Source: Pseudonocardia kujensis (lineage in GTDB: Bacteria; Actinomycetota; Actinomycetes; Mycobacteriales; Pseudonocardiaceae). Taken from it: DNA of 64,000 bases. Numbering within the stretch: position 1 is the stretch's first letter; every line of letters begins with the position of its first letter. The position numbers and the translations under genes are program-made. Where the stretch lies: assembly GCF_021283305.1 (NCBI RefSeq), contig NZ_JAJSOK010000022.1, forward strand, positions 51,095 through 115,094, read 5' to 3'. A model generated the notes under the pieces. The model worked only from the letters and a program-made list of their open reading frames with translations. It made no database searches and was not told the origin of the DNA. Shown here in pieces: positions 51,748 through 62,138 of the stretch.

Positions 51748-53261
51748 GGGAACCTCTTCCTCAGCTCGGGGCGGTTCAGCTTGCCGCTGCCGGTCCGCGG
51801 CAGGGCGTCGACGATCTCGATGCGCCGCGGCTTGTGCATGCCACGCAGGTCGGGGTTGGTGGCGCACCACTCGGCGATCTGCTCGGCCGTGACGCCCGGG
51901 TGCTTCGGCACGACGACCGCGGTCACCTGCTCCACCCAGCGCTCGTGCGCCGTCCCGATGACCGCCACCTCGGCGAGGTCGGGATGGTCCGCCAGGTGCT
52001 CCTCGACCATCTGCGGGAACACGTTCTCCCCTCCGGAGACGATCATGTCGTCGATCCGGTCCACGTAGTACAGGTAGCCGTCGGCGTCGACGGACACGAG
52101 GTCGCCGGTGCGGAACCAGCCGTCGGCCCACTTCTCCGGCGCCTCGAGATGCCAGTACCCCGGCGTCACCGCGTCGCCCTGCACCCAGAGCTCGCCGACG
52201 CCCTCGTCGCCGGGCCGCAGGTCGGGCCCGCCGGCCGTGTCGTCGGCCCCGCCCACCCGAACCAGCCTCGTGCGCACGACCTGCTCCAACGGCTTGCCCA
52301 TCGAGTCCGGTCGGCGCGGGTCGCCGGCGGCGTAGGACACCACGAGCCCGCTCTGCTCGGTCTGCCCGTAGATCTCGACGCCCCGGATCCCGGTGCCCGC
52401 CTCCAGCCGCTCGATCGCGGCCGTGGGCGTGCGGGAGCCGCCGAACATGCAGATCCGGAAGGAGTCGAGGACGACGGGGTTCGCGGCGGTCCGGTTGCCG
52501 ACGTCGATCATCATCGTGGAGATCAGGCCGCCGTAGGTGGGCCGCAGCCGTTGCGCGAGGTCGAGCCACACGGTGACGTCCCAGCGCGGCATGAACGTGA
52601 TCTGCCCACCGCGGAGCAGGATCGGCAGGCTCGCCAGCTGCAGCCCGCCGACGTGGAACAGCGGCATGCAGTTGAGCACGTGGTCGGCCGAGGTGAGCTG
52701 GTAGAGGTCGATCACGCCGTCGACCTGTGCGGTGGTGTTGCGGTGGGTCTGCCGCACGCCCTTCGGCACCCCGGTCGAGCCGGAGGTGTACATGAGCAGC
52801 GCGTCGTCGCGGTCCAGCCGCGGGACGACGTCGTGGACGGGCTCGTGCGCGGCCAGCACCCGGGCGAAGCCCCCGTCGGGCCCGGTGGTGAGGATCTCCG
52901 GCCCACCCCCGCCGAGGAGGGTCTTCAGCCGCTCGACGTCGCCGGGCGGCGCCACGAGCCGGGTCACCCCGGAGTCCTCGATCGCGTGCCGCAGCGGGGC
53001 GTCGGGGAACAGGTAGTTGAGCGGGACGCCGACCGCACCCGCCTGCCACGTGCCGAGCAGCCCGATCAGGTACTCCAGGCAGTTGGGCAGGAAGAAGCCG
53101 ATCCGCTCGCCGGGCTCGACCCCGGTCGCCCGCAGGTACGCCGCGAAGCGCCCGCCCCGCTCGGCGAACTGGGCGTACCCGATCTCGGTGTCGTCGAGCC
53201 GGAGGGCGACCTGGCCCGCGTGGTCGGCCGCGGCGCGCCGCAGCAGGCCGGCGATGTTCAC
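51744..53261 (-). CDS. Acyl-CoA synthetase (AMP-binding)
   Basis: 505-residue CoA ligase: YTSGSTGVPKGVRQTH, FHVGGLQLASLPILL, EIYGQTEQSGL, DGWFRTGDLVSVD, and the catalytic lysine in PRTGSGKLNRPELRK. Its start (GTG 53261) overlaps the biotin carboxylase stop, placing it within the operon. One of two ligases here; substrates may be the starting acid or a pathway intermediate. Confidence 0.92.
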   Translation of the reverse strand: MNIAGLLRRAAADHAGQVALRLDDTEIGYAQFAERGGRFAAYLRATGVEPGERIGFFLPNCLEYLIGLLGTWQAGAVGVPLNYLFPDAPLRHAIEDSGVTRLVAPPGDVERLKTLLGGGGPEILTTGPDGGFARVLAAHEPVHDVVPRLDRDDALLMYTSGSTGVPKGVRQTHRNTTAQVDGVIDLYQLTSADHVLNCMPLFHVGGLQLASLPILLRGGQITFMPRWDVTVWLDLAQRLRPTYGGLISTMMIDVGNRTAANPVVLDSFRICMFGGSRTPTAAIERLEAGTGIRGVEIYGQTEQSGLVVSYAAGDPRRPDSMGKPLEQVVRTRLVRVGGADDTAGGPDLRPGDEGVGELWVQGDAVTPGYWHLEAPEKWADGWFRTGDLVSVDADGYLYYVDRIDDMIVSGGENVFPQMVEEHLADHPDLAEVAVIGTAHERWVEQVTAVVVPKHPGVTAEQIAEWCATNPDLRGMHKPRRIEIVDALPRTGSGKLNRPELRKRFP

Positions 53262-55249
53262 GACGCCTCCTCCTCGACCACGGCCAGCACCTGACCCGTC
53301 TCGACCTGGTCCCCGGCCCCGACGTGGAGCTCGCCGACCACGCCGTCGACGGGTGCGGTCACGGTGTGCTCCATCTTCATCGCCTCCAGCACGACCAGGG
53401 CCTGGCCCGCGGTGACGGTGTCGCCCGGGGCGGCGAGCACCCGCAGCACGGCACCCGGCATGGGCGCGAGCAGGGACCCGGCGTGGGCGACGGCGTCGGG
53501 GTCGGCGAAGCGCGGCACCTCGGCCAGGGCGGCGGACCCGTCCGGGCCGTCGACGAACGACCAGCCCGGGACGCGGTGCACGGTGTACCGCCGCCGCACC
53601 CCGCCGACCTCCAGCTCGACGGCGTCGGGCGTCGCCTCGGCGCGCCGCACGTCGAGCAGCGCGCCGTTCACCGAGGCCGTCAACCAGCCGCGCCGGAACG
53701 TGTACGCGACCTCCAGCTTCTCGTCGCCGAGGGTGTAGGCGACCCGCTGCGGCATCCCGCCGACGTTGCGCCACCCGGACGGCAGGTTCCGCAGCACCGG
53801 CGCCGCGACCCTGTTCCCCGCCTGGGCCGCCAACGCCGCCGCGAGGGCCCGTGGGTGGCCGCTCGGCCGACCGTCGCCACTCACGAGCGCGGAGTGCCTG
53901 GTCAGGTAGCCCGTGTCGGTGCGGCCGGCGAGGAACTCCTCCTCGCGGAGGATGTCGACGAGCAGGTCCCGGTTGGTGGTGACGCCGTGGATCTCGGCCC
54001 GCCGCAGCGCCCGGGCGAGCGTGCGGGCGGCCTCGGCGCGGGTGCGGCCGTGGGCGATCACCTTGGCCAGCATCGGGTCGTAGTGCGGGCTGACGACGGA
54101 ACCGTCCTCGACACCGGTGTCCACCCGCACCCCGGGCAGGTCCGGGATGCGGAACCGGTGCAGCGTGCCGGTGGCGGGGAGGAAGCCGGCGGGGACGTCC
54201 TCGGCGTAGAGCCGCACCTCGATCGCGTGCCCGTCGAGCACGGCGCCGGTCACCTCGGGCGGCAGCGGCTCGCCCTCGGCCACCCGCAGCTGCAGCGCCA
54301 CCAGGTCCAGACCGGTCACCAGCTCGGTGACCGGGTGCTCGACCTGCAGCCGGGTGTTGACCTCGAGGAAGAAGAACTCCATCCGGGGCGCTCCGCCCCC
54401 CGGAGACCCCCCGGAGGCATCCACGACGAACTCGACGGTCCCGGCGCCGGTGTACCCGATCGCCTTCCCTGCGGCGACGGCGGCGGCCCCCAGCTCGGCC
54501 CGCAGTGCGTCGTCGACCGCCGGCGACGGGCTCTCCTCGACGATCTTCTGGTAGCGCCGCTGGATCGAGCACTCGCGCTCGAACAGGTGCACGACCTCGC
54601 CGTGGGTGTCGCCGACGATCTGCACCTCGACGTGGCGGGGGTCGACCACGAACCGCTCCAGGAACACCGTCCCGTCGCCGAACGCCGACGCCGCCTCCCG
54701 CCGCGCGCCCTCGACGGCGGCGGCCAGCTCCGCCGGTTCGTGGACCACCCGCATCCCGCGCCCGCCGCCCCCGAACGCGGCCTTGACCAGCACCGGGAAG
54801 CCGATGTCCGCGGCGACCGCGCCGAGGTCGGTGTCGGGCCCGACGGTCGCCCCGGGAAGGACGGGCACGCCCGCCTTCTCCATCAGCGCCTTGGCCTCGA
54901 GCTTGGAGCCCATCGACGCGATGGCCTCGGGGGTGGGCCCGACGAAGGTCAGCCCCGCGGCCGCACAGTCCCGCGCGAACCCGGCGTTCTCGGACAGGAA
55001 CCCGTAGCCGGGGTGCACGGCGTCGGCGCCGGTCGCCCGCGCGGCCTCGATCACGAGGTCGCCGCGCAGGTAGGTGTCCGACGGGGCGGCACCGGGGAGC
55101 CGCACCGCCTCGTCGGCGAGCCGGACGAACGGGGCGTCCGCGTCGGGGTCGGAGTACACCGCGACGGTCGCGATGCCGAGGGCGTGGGCGGTGCGCATCA
55201 CGCGGGCGGCGATCTCCCCGCGGTTCGCGACAAGGAGCTTGTGAATCAT
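53258..55249 (-). CDS. Acyl-CoA carboxylase alpha subunit (biotin carboxylase + BCCP)
   Basis: 663-residue alpha subunit of an MCC/GCC-type acyl-CoA carboxylase. ATP-grasp biotin carboxylase (LLVANRGEIAARVMRTA, FGGGGRGMRVV, RLQVEHPVTE) followed by a BT-like linker and a C-terminal biotinyl domain with EAMKMEH, lysine near residue 624. An insertion GGSPGGGAPRM interrupts the usual sequence before FFFLEVN near residue 280; it is encoded by a GC-rich element (54385-54416). ATG 55249 gives the exact family start. In the Atu scheme this equals AtuF. Confidence 0.94.
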   Translation of the reverse strand: MIHKLLVANRGEIAARVMRTAHALGIATVAVYSDPDADAPFVRLADEAVRLPGAAPSDTYLRGDLVIEAARATGADAVHPGYGFLSENAGFARDCAAAGLTFVGPTPEAIASMGSKLEAKALMEKAGVPVLPGATVGPDTDLGAVAADIGFPVLVKAAFGGGGRGMRVVHEPAELAAAVEGARREAASAFGDGTVFLERFVVDPRHVEVQIVGDTHGEVVHLFERECSIQRRYQKIVEESPSPAVDDALRAELGAAAVAAGKAIGYTGAGTVEFVVDASGGSPGGGAPRMEFFFLEVNTRLQVEHPVTELVTGLDLVALQLRVAEGEPLPPEVTGAVLDGHAIEVRLYAEDVPAGFLPATGTLHRFRIPDLPGVRVDTGVEDGSVVSPHYDPMLAKVIAHGRTRAEAARTLARALRRAEIHGVTTNRDLLVDILREEEFLAGRTDTGYLTRHSALVSGDGRPSGHPRALAAALAAQAGNRVAAPVLRNLPSGWRNVGGMPQRVAYTLGDEKLEVAYTFRRGWLTASVNGALLDVRRAEATPDAVELEVGGVRRRYTVHRVPGWSFVDGPDGSAALAEVPRFADPDAVAHAGSLLAPMPGAVLRVLAAPGDTVTAGQALVVLEAMKMEHTVTAPVDGVVGELHVGAGDQVETGQVLAVVEEEAS
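54385..54416. repeat. G/C-run hairpin element inside the carboxylase gene
   Basis: GGGGCG-CTC-CGCCCC hairpin followed by CCGGAGACCCCCCGGAG. On the minus strand it contains GGGGGGTCTCCGGGGGGCGG, a type of element usually seen between genes in high-GC actinobacteria. It is in frame and encodes extra Gly/Ser/Pro residues. Confidence 0.5.
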
Positions 55250-55301
55250 CGAAGGCCTTTCGGGGGGCCGTCGGGGGCCGACGCCTGTCCTGGGGGTCGT
55301 T

Positions 55302-55318
55302 GGGGGGCGGAACCCCCC
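55302..55318. terminator. G6/C6 hairpin in the spacer between carboxylase genes
   Basis: GGGGGG-CGGAA-CCCCCC in the 79-nt spacer between the beta and alpha carboxylase genes. It could attenuate transcription, lowering alpha relative to beta, or be a relative of the element inside the alpha gene. No U-run. Confidence 0.4.
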
Positions 55319-55328
55319 GACCGTCCGT

Positions 55329-56926
<1,598 letters not shown>

Positions 56927-56927
<1 letters not shown>

Positions 56928-58456
56928 CACTGTCCCCCGTAGTGGTCCGCGTGCGTCTCGCGGACGACGTTCTTCTGGATCTTCCCGGTCGAGGTCCGTG
57001 GGAGCTCGTCGACGACGATCACGGACTTGGGCACCTTGTAGCCGTCGAGCCGGTCCTTGAGGGCGACGCGCAGCGCCTCCGGGTCGAGCGTCTCCCCCGG
57101 CTTCGCCACCACGACGGCGGTGATCGCCTCGCTCCACCGCTCGTGCGGCAGACCGACCACCACGACCTCGGCCACCTTCGGCTCGGCGTCGTAGACCGCC
57201 CGCTCGACCTCGATCGACGCGACGTTCTCGCCGCCCGTCTTGATCACGTCCTTGGAGCGGTCGGCGAACCAGAGCACGCCGTCCTCGCCGAAGCGCCCCA
57301 CGTCGCCGGAGTGGAACCAGCCGTGCCGGAACGCCTCCGCGGTCGCCTCCGGGTTGCGCAGGTACTCCTGCATGGTCGACGGACCCCGGTAGACGATCTC
57401 CCCGGTCCCGCCGCGCGGCAACAGGGTCCCGTCCTCGGCCATGATCGCGACCTGCACGCCGGTCAGCGGGGTGCCGACGGCGCCGACGTGGCTGAGCTGG
57501 TGCTCGGGCCGGAACAGCGTGGTGATCGGCGACATCTCGGTCTGCCCGAAGAGCAGCGCGAAGTCGCAGCCGAAACCGTCCAGACACGCCTTGATCTGCG
57601 CCTCGGGCATGGGCGCCATGGCGTAGACGGCCCGCCTGAGCGAGGACAGGTCCCGGGAGCCGAACGACGGGTGCTCCAACGCCGCGCGGTACATCATGGG
57701 CAGCCCGAACACCTGGGTGATCTTCTCGCGCTCGATGGTGTCGAGGAAGCGCTCGGGCTCGAAGCCGCGGTGCACGTGGATCGTGGCCCCGACGGTGATC
57801 GCGGGCGTGCAGAAGGCGTTGAGCTGGGCCGTGTGGAACATCGGCATCATCGCGACGAAGCGGTCGGCGGCGTTCCAGCCCGAGTCCAGCGCCGCGGACA
57901 TCGACTCGAGGTGGATCGCCAGGTGGGTGCCCACCACGCCCTTCGGGAACGACGTCGTCCCGGACGTGTAGAGGTAGCTCAGCGGCGCCCGGTCCGGGAT
58001 CTCGACCTCGACCGGCGAGTCGTCCGGGGACTCGAGGTCGGTGAGCGTCGTCGGGCCGTCCCCGACGACGTACGTCTCGGGCAGCTCCAGCTCGGCCAGC
58101 CCCGCCACCAGCCGGCTCTCCGCCACGATCCCGCGGGCCCGGGAGTGGTCGAGGACGTACGCCACCTCGTGCGGCCGCCAGCCGAGGTTGACCGGCACGC
58201 ACACCACGCCGGCCTTGGCGCAGGCGTAGTACACGGCGAGGAACTCGGCACTGTTCGCCGAGGCCAGGGCCAGGGCGTCGCCCACCCGGTAGCCGCGCGC
58301 GAGCAGCCCGCGGGCCAGGCGGTTCACCCAGGCGTCGAACTCCGCGTAGGTCCAGCGCCGGTCCCCGTCGACCACGGCGAGGTGGTCGGGGCGGGCGAAG
58401 GCGGAGCGGGTCAGCGCGTCGCCGACGTTGACCCGTTGGATCAGGTTGACGGACAT
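56927..58456 (-). CDS. Acyl-CoA synthetase (AMP-binding)
   Basis: 509-residue CoA ligase: YTSGTTSFPKGVVGTH, FHTAQLNAFCTPA, LLFGQTEMSPIT, HGWFHSGDVGRFG, SKDVIKTGGENVASIEVE and PRTSTGKIQKNVVR with the catalytic lysine. ATG 58456 has AGGAAG upstream. Lies between the acyl-CoA dehydrogenase and the carboxylase genes, matching an order of activation, desaturation and carboxylation. Confidence 0.93.
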
Positions 58457-58465
58457 GGGCGCTTC

Positions 58466-59605
58466 CTAGTAGGACCGCGGGAGGCCCAGGCTGTGCTGGG
58501 CGACGAAGTTGAGGATCATCTCCCGGTTCACCGGGGCGATCCGCAGCAGCCGGGCCAGCCCCCAGTACGGCAGCAGCCCGAACTCCTGCGCCACGCCGTT
58601 GCCGCCGTGGGTCTGCATCGCGGCGTCGAGCGCCGCCAGCGCGGCCTCGGCCGCGGCGTACTTCGCCATGTTCGACGCCTCACCGGCCGGCAACCCGTTC
58701 GCGTGCAGCCACGCGGCCTTGCGGGTCATCAGCGCGGCCAGCTCGGTCTCGATCTTGGCCTTGGCCAGCGGGTGCGACACGCCCTGGTGGGCGCCGATCG
58801 GCCGGTCCCACACCTGCCGGTCCTGCGCGTACCGGGCGGCGCGGTCCAGGGCGTAGCGCGCGATGCCGACGCACAGCGCCGCACCGGTGATCCGCTCGGG
58901 GTTGAGCCCGTGGAACACCTGCCGGAAGCCCTGCCCCTCCTCCCCGACCAGCGCCGACGCCGGCAGCCGCACCTCGTCGAAGTGCAGCGTGAACTGCTTC
59001 TCGGGGAGCATCACGTCGACCGGGAGCACGGTCTTCTGCAGGCCCGGGGCGTCGGTGGGGACCAGGAACAGCGACAGCCGGCCCTCGTCGCCCGTGCGCG
59101 CGACCAGCAGCAGCGCCTCGGCCTCGTCGACGCCGGAGATGTAGTACTTCTCCCCCGTCACGACCCACTCGTCCCCCACGCGGCGGGCCCGCGTGGAGAG
59201 CTTGTGCGTGTTGGACCCCGCCTCGGGCTCCGTGATCGCGAAGACCACCTTCTGCCGGCCGCTCGCGAGTCCGGGCAGCCACTCCTTGCGCTGCTCCTCG
59301 GAGCCGTACTCGGCGATCACCTCGGCCGAGATGGCGTGCGTGACGAGCAGCAGGAGGATCGGCGCGCCCCGCGCCGCGATCTCCTCGCACACCAGGGCGA
59401 GCTCGACGAGGCCACCGCCGCCCCCGCCGTACTCCTCCGGCACGTTGACCCCGGCGAACCCGGCGTCGCCCAGGGCGTGCCACAGCTCGGTGCACTCGGT
59501 GCCCGTGCGCGCGTGCTCGACGTAGTAGGCGCCCCCGTAGGGCGCCGCGACGGCCCCGACCGCCGCCCGCAGGTCGCGGTGCTCGTCGCTCTCGGCGAAG
59601 TCCAC
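58466..59605 (-). CDS. Acyl-CoA dehydrogenase
   Basis: 379-residue FAD-dependent acyl-CoA dehydrogenase: VPEEYGGGGGGLVELALVCEE, FAITEPEAGSNTHKL, WVVTGEKYYISG, and the C-terminal MQTHGGNGVAQEFGLLPYW segment. It inserts the 2,3 double bond and passes electrons to ETF. In the Atu scheme it equals AtuD (citronellyl-CoA dehydrogenase). First gene of the operon; GTG 59605 has GGGAG upstream, and the TetR-type operator lies 23 nt further. Confidence 0.93.
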   Translation of the reverse strand: MDFAESDEHRDLRAAVGAVAAPYGGAYYVEHARTGTECTELWHALGDAGFAGVNVPEEYGGGGGGLVELALVCEEIAARGAPILLLLVTHAISAEVIAEYGSEEQRKEWLPGLASGRQKVVFAITEPEAGSNTHKLSTRARRVGDEWVVTGEKYYISGVDEAEALLLVARTGDEGRLSLFLVPTDAPGLQKTVLPVDVMLPEKQFTLHFDEVRLPASALVGEEGQGFRQVFHGLNPERITGAALCVGIARYALDRAARYAQDRQVWDRPIGAHQGVSHPLAKAKIETELAALMTRKAAWLHANGLPAGEASNMAKYAAAEAALAALDAAMQTHGGNGVAQEFGLLPYWGLARLLRIAPVNREMILNFVAQHSLGLPRSY

Positions 59606-59627
59606 TCCGACTCCCGTCGCTCCGGCG

Positions 59628-59652
59628 GAACCTGGATTGTGATTCCTGGTTC
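59628..59652. promoter_or_regulatory. Imperfect palindrome between acyl-CoA dehydrogenase and TetR genes
   Basis: 25-bp sequence from GAACC to GGTTC with 9 of 12 positions paired (arms GAACCTGGATT and ATTCCTGGTTC). It sits in the 88-bp divergent region, the usual place for a TetR-family operator acting on both promoters. Confidence 0.6.
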
Positions 59653-59693
59653 ACTCGTGGCGGACCCTACCGTGCGGCTGCCATGCTGACCAG

Positions 59694-60356
59694 ATGCCGA
59701 CCGTCCCCACCACCGCCGCCGCCGCAGGAACGACCGCCGGCGGGCGCAGCCGGCGGGACCCGGAGCGCCGCGAACGGATCCTGGCCGCCGCCGCGCAGCT
59801 GGCCTCGCGGCGCGGTTTCCACACCGTCGGGATGGCCGACATCGGCGCCGAGGCCGGGATCGTCGGGTCCGGCGTCTACCGGCACTTCGACAGCAAGACC
59901 GCGATCCTGGTCGCCCTGCTCGACCGCGTGATGGCCCGGCTGCAGGAGGGCGCCGGGGCAGTCCTGGCGGGGCCCGGCGACGAGCGAGCCCATCTGTCGG
60001 CGCTGGTCAGGGACCACATCCGGGTCGCGATCGAGGACCGGAGCGTGCTCGCCGTCTACCACCGGGAGGTGCACACGCTGCCCGAGGAGGACCGGCGGCG
60101 GCTGCGCCGGCTGCAGCGGCACTACCTCGAGGACTGGGTCCACGTGCTGTCCCCGCTGCGCCGCGACCTCGCCGACGGCGAGCTCCGGCTGGCCGTGCAC
60201 GCGGCCATCGGCGCGATCCAGTCCACCCTGTTCTTCCGCAGCGGACTGGCCCCCGAGCGACTCGCCGAGCTGCTCGACGGAATGGCCCACGCCTGCCTCG
60301 GCGTCGAGCCGGCGACCGATCCCGGGCCGGAGCCCGCGGACGCGGCCATCGAGTGA
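59694..60356 (+). CDS. TetR-family transcriptional regulator
   Basis: 220 residues: N-terminal helix-turn-helix (RRERILAAAAQLASRRGFHTVG, GIVGSGVYRHFDSKTAIL) and an all-helical ligand domain with the C-terminal FFRSGLAPERLAELLDGMAHACLG. Of the kind that senses acyl-CoA and controls divergent fatty-acid or terpenoid operons (KstR2-like by pattern, not by assignment). Divergent from the eight-gene operon and followed by a ligase and a dehydrogenase, so it probably controls all of them. Confidence 0.9.
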   Translation: MPTVPTTAAAAGTTAGGRSRRDPERRERILAAAAQLASRRGFHTVGMADIGAEAGIVGSGVYRHFDSKTAILVALLDRVMARLQEGAGAVLAGPGDERAHLSALVRDHIRVAIEDRSVLAVYHREVHTLPEEDRRRLRRLQRHYLEDWVHVLSPLRRDLADGELRLAVHAAIGAIQSTLFFRSGLAPERLAELLDGMAHACLGVEPATDPGPEPADAAIE

Positions 60357-60400
60357 ACCGAGAATGACTGCTTCCTTGCCATCGTGACGACGATCACGGC

Positions 60401-62119
60401 ATGCTGGCCCGCATGCTGCCCCTCCAGCCGCACGGCGCGGCGTTGCCCGACCCCGCCTCGATCGACGTCGAGACCCTGCGCGGGCGGCGGGCCGTCCACC
60501 GGTGGGAGCGCACCTCGGTCGGCGACCTGTTCGAGCGGTTGACCTGGAGCTACCCGGACAAGGTCGCGATCACGGCCGTCGACGGGGCCTGCGGCGAGGA
60601 GCAGTTCGCCGAGGTCACCTACCGCGAGGCGGACGACACGGCGAACCGGGTCGCCCGGGCGTTGGCCGCAACCGGCCTCTCCCCCGGCGACCGGGTGTTG
60701 CTGATCTGCGAGAACTCCGTCGAGGCGCTGCTGGCGAAGATCGGGATCGCGAAGGCCGGGATGGTCGCGGTGCCGCTCAACCCGAGCCTCGCGCCGGACG
60801 TCCTCGAGCACCTGGTCGGGTTGACCGAGCCGCGGTTCGCGTTCGTCGACGCGGAGCTGTGGCCCCGCGTCGAGCAGGTGTTCGCGGTGACGGGGCTGAC
60901 CGTGGGGGCCACGATCACGGTCGGCGGCGGGCCGGTGGCGGGCAGCCCGGCGTTCGGCGCGTTCGTCGCCGGCGCGTCCGCCGAGGAGCCCGAGGTCGAG
61001 ATCCACGGCGACGACATCTGGCAGCTGCTGTTCACCTCCGGCACCACCGCGATGCCGAAGGGTGTGATGCTCTCCCACAGCTACGCGCACCTGGCGGCGC
61101 TGAACTTCGCGCTGTCGCTCACGCGCGGCCTGCGGCACGACTCGGACCTGCGGCTCTGCACGTTCCTGCCGATGATCTACCACATCGGCGAAGAGATCTT
61201 CCCGTTCGGCGTCTTCGTCTCCGGCGGCTCGTTCGCGCTCGGCCGCCGCCCCGCCGCCGGGCCGGTCGCCGAGGCCGTGGCGACGACCCGGGCCACCGCC
61301 CTGTGGGCGGGGTCCCCGCAGTTCGTCACGGCGCTGGCCGACGAGCTGCAGGCCCGGCCCGACCTGGACGTCTCGGCCCTGACGATCCTCGTCTACGGCT
61401 GGGGCGCGCTCTCGCCCGCGGTCCTGGAGCGACTGGCGACGCACGCCGCACCCGGGTTCGTCACGCTCGGGATCTTCGGGCAGACCGAGGCCATCGCCTG
61501 CCACCGGTTCTGGCCCACGCGCTGGCCCGAGGTCCACGCCCGCACCGCACCGGCCGTCAACTACGTGGGGGTGCCGAGCGGGATGCTGGCCTCGGACGTG
61601 GTCGACGAGCTGGGCGAGCCGGTCCGCGACGGCGAGCCGGGCGAGGCCGTCTACCGCTCCCCGATCATGACCGCCGGCTACTACCGCAACCCCGCCGCCA
61701 CCCGGGAGGCCTTCCGCGGCGGCTGGTTCCACTCGGGCGACTCCGCGACCGTCGACGAGGACGGCCTGCGGGTCATGGTCGACCGGTACAAGGACATCGT
61801 GAAGTCCGGCGGGGAGAACGTCTCGAGCATCCGGGTCGAGGCCGTGCTGCACGAGCACCCGGACGTGCTGCGGGCCGCGGTGATCGGGCTGCCGCACGCG
61901 CACTGGGGCGAGGCGGTGACCGCCGTCGTCGTGCCGAAGGACGGGCGCAAGCCCGCGGCCGAGGACCTGATCGCGCACTGCCGCACCCGGCTGGCGGGCT
62001 ACGAGACACCCAAGGCCGTGGTGTTCGCCGAGTCGTTGCCCGACACCGTCGGCGGCAAGGTGCTCAAGTACAAGCTGCGCGCGGCCCACGCCGACCTGTA
62101 CCAGTGGCCCGCGCCGTGA
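60401..62119 (+). CDS. Acyl-CoA synthetase (AMP-binding), long-chain/bile-acid type
   Basis: 572-residue CoA ligase with FTSGTTAMPKGVMLSHS, MIYHIGEEIFPFGVFVSGG, GIFGQTEAIACHRFWP, GGWFHSGDSATVDEDG, YKDIVKSGGENVSSIRVE and a C-terminal lysine in VGGKVLKYKLR. ATG 60401 is used; ATG 60413 is an alternative, and neither has a strong ribosome site. 44 nt after the TetR stop, so it may share its transcript. Confidence 0.9.
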   Translation: MLARMLPLQPHGAALPDPASIDVETLRGRRAVHRWERTSVGDLFERLTWSYPDKVAITAVDGACGEEQFAEVTYREADDTANRVARALAATGLSPGDRVLLICENSVEALLAKIGIAKAGMVAVPLNPSLAPDVLEHLVGLTEPRFAFVDAELWPRVEQVFAVTGLTVGATITVGGGPVAGSPAFGAFVAGASAEEPEVEIHGDDIWQLLFTSGTTAMPKGVMLSHSYAHLAALNFALSLTRGLRHDSDLRLCTFLPMIYHIGEEIFPFGVFVSGGSFALGRRPAAGPVAEAVATTRATALWAGSPQFVTALADELQARPDLDVSALTILVYGWGALSPAVLERLATHAAPGFVTLGIFGQTEAIACHRFWPTRWPEVHARTAPAVNYVGVPSGMLASDVVDELGEPVRDGEPGEAVYRSPIMTAGYYRNPAATREAFRGGWFHSGDSATVDEDGLRVMVDRYKDIVKSGGENVSSIRVEAVLHEHPDVLRAAVIGLPHAHWGEAVTAVVVPKDGRKPAAEDLIAHCRTRLAGYETPKAVVFAESLPDTVGGKVLKYKLRAAHADLYQWPAP

Positions 62120-62138
62120 GGCGCGGGACACTAGGCCG

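Noticed and set aside
56942..59689. A 915-codon plus-strand open frame opposite the ligase and acyl-CoA dehydrogenase.
   Set aside because: Antisense to two clear genes; no motif, no ribosome site.
60380..60398. CGTGA-CGACGA-TCACG palindrome before the ligase at 60401.
   Set aside because: Short arms, common in this GC range, and no partner site; not enough to call an operator.
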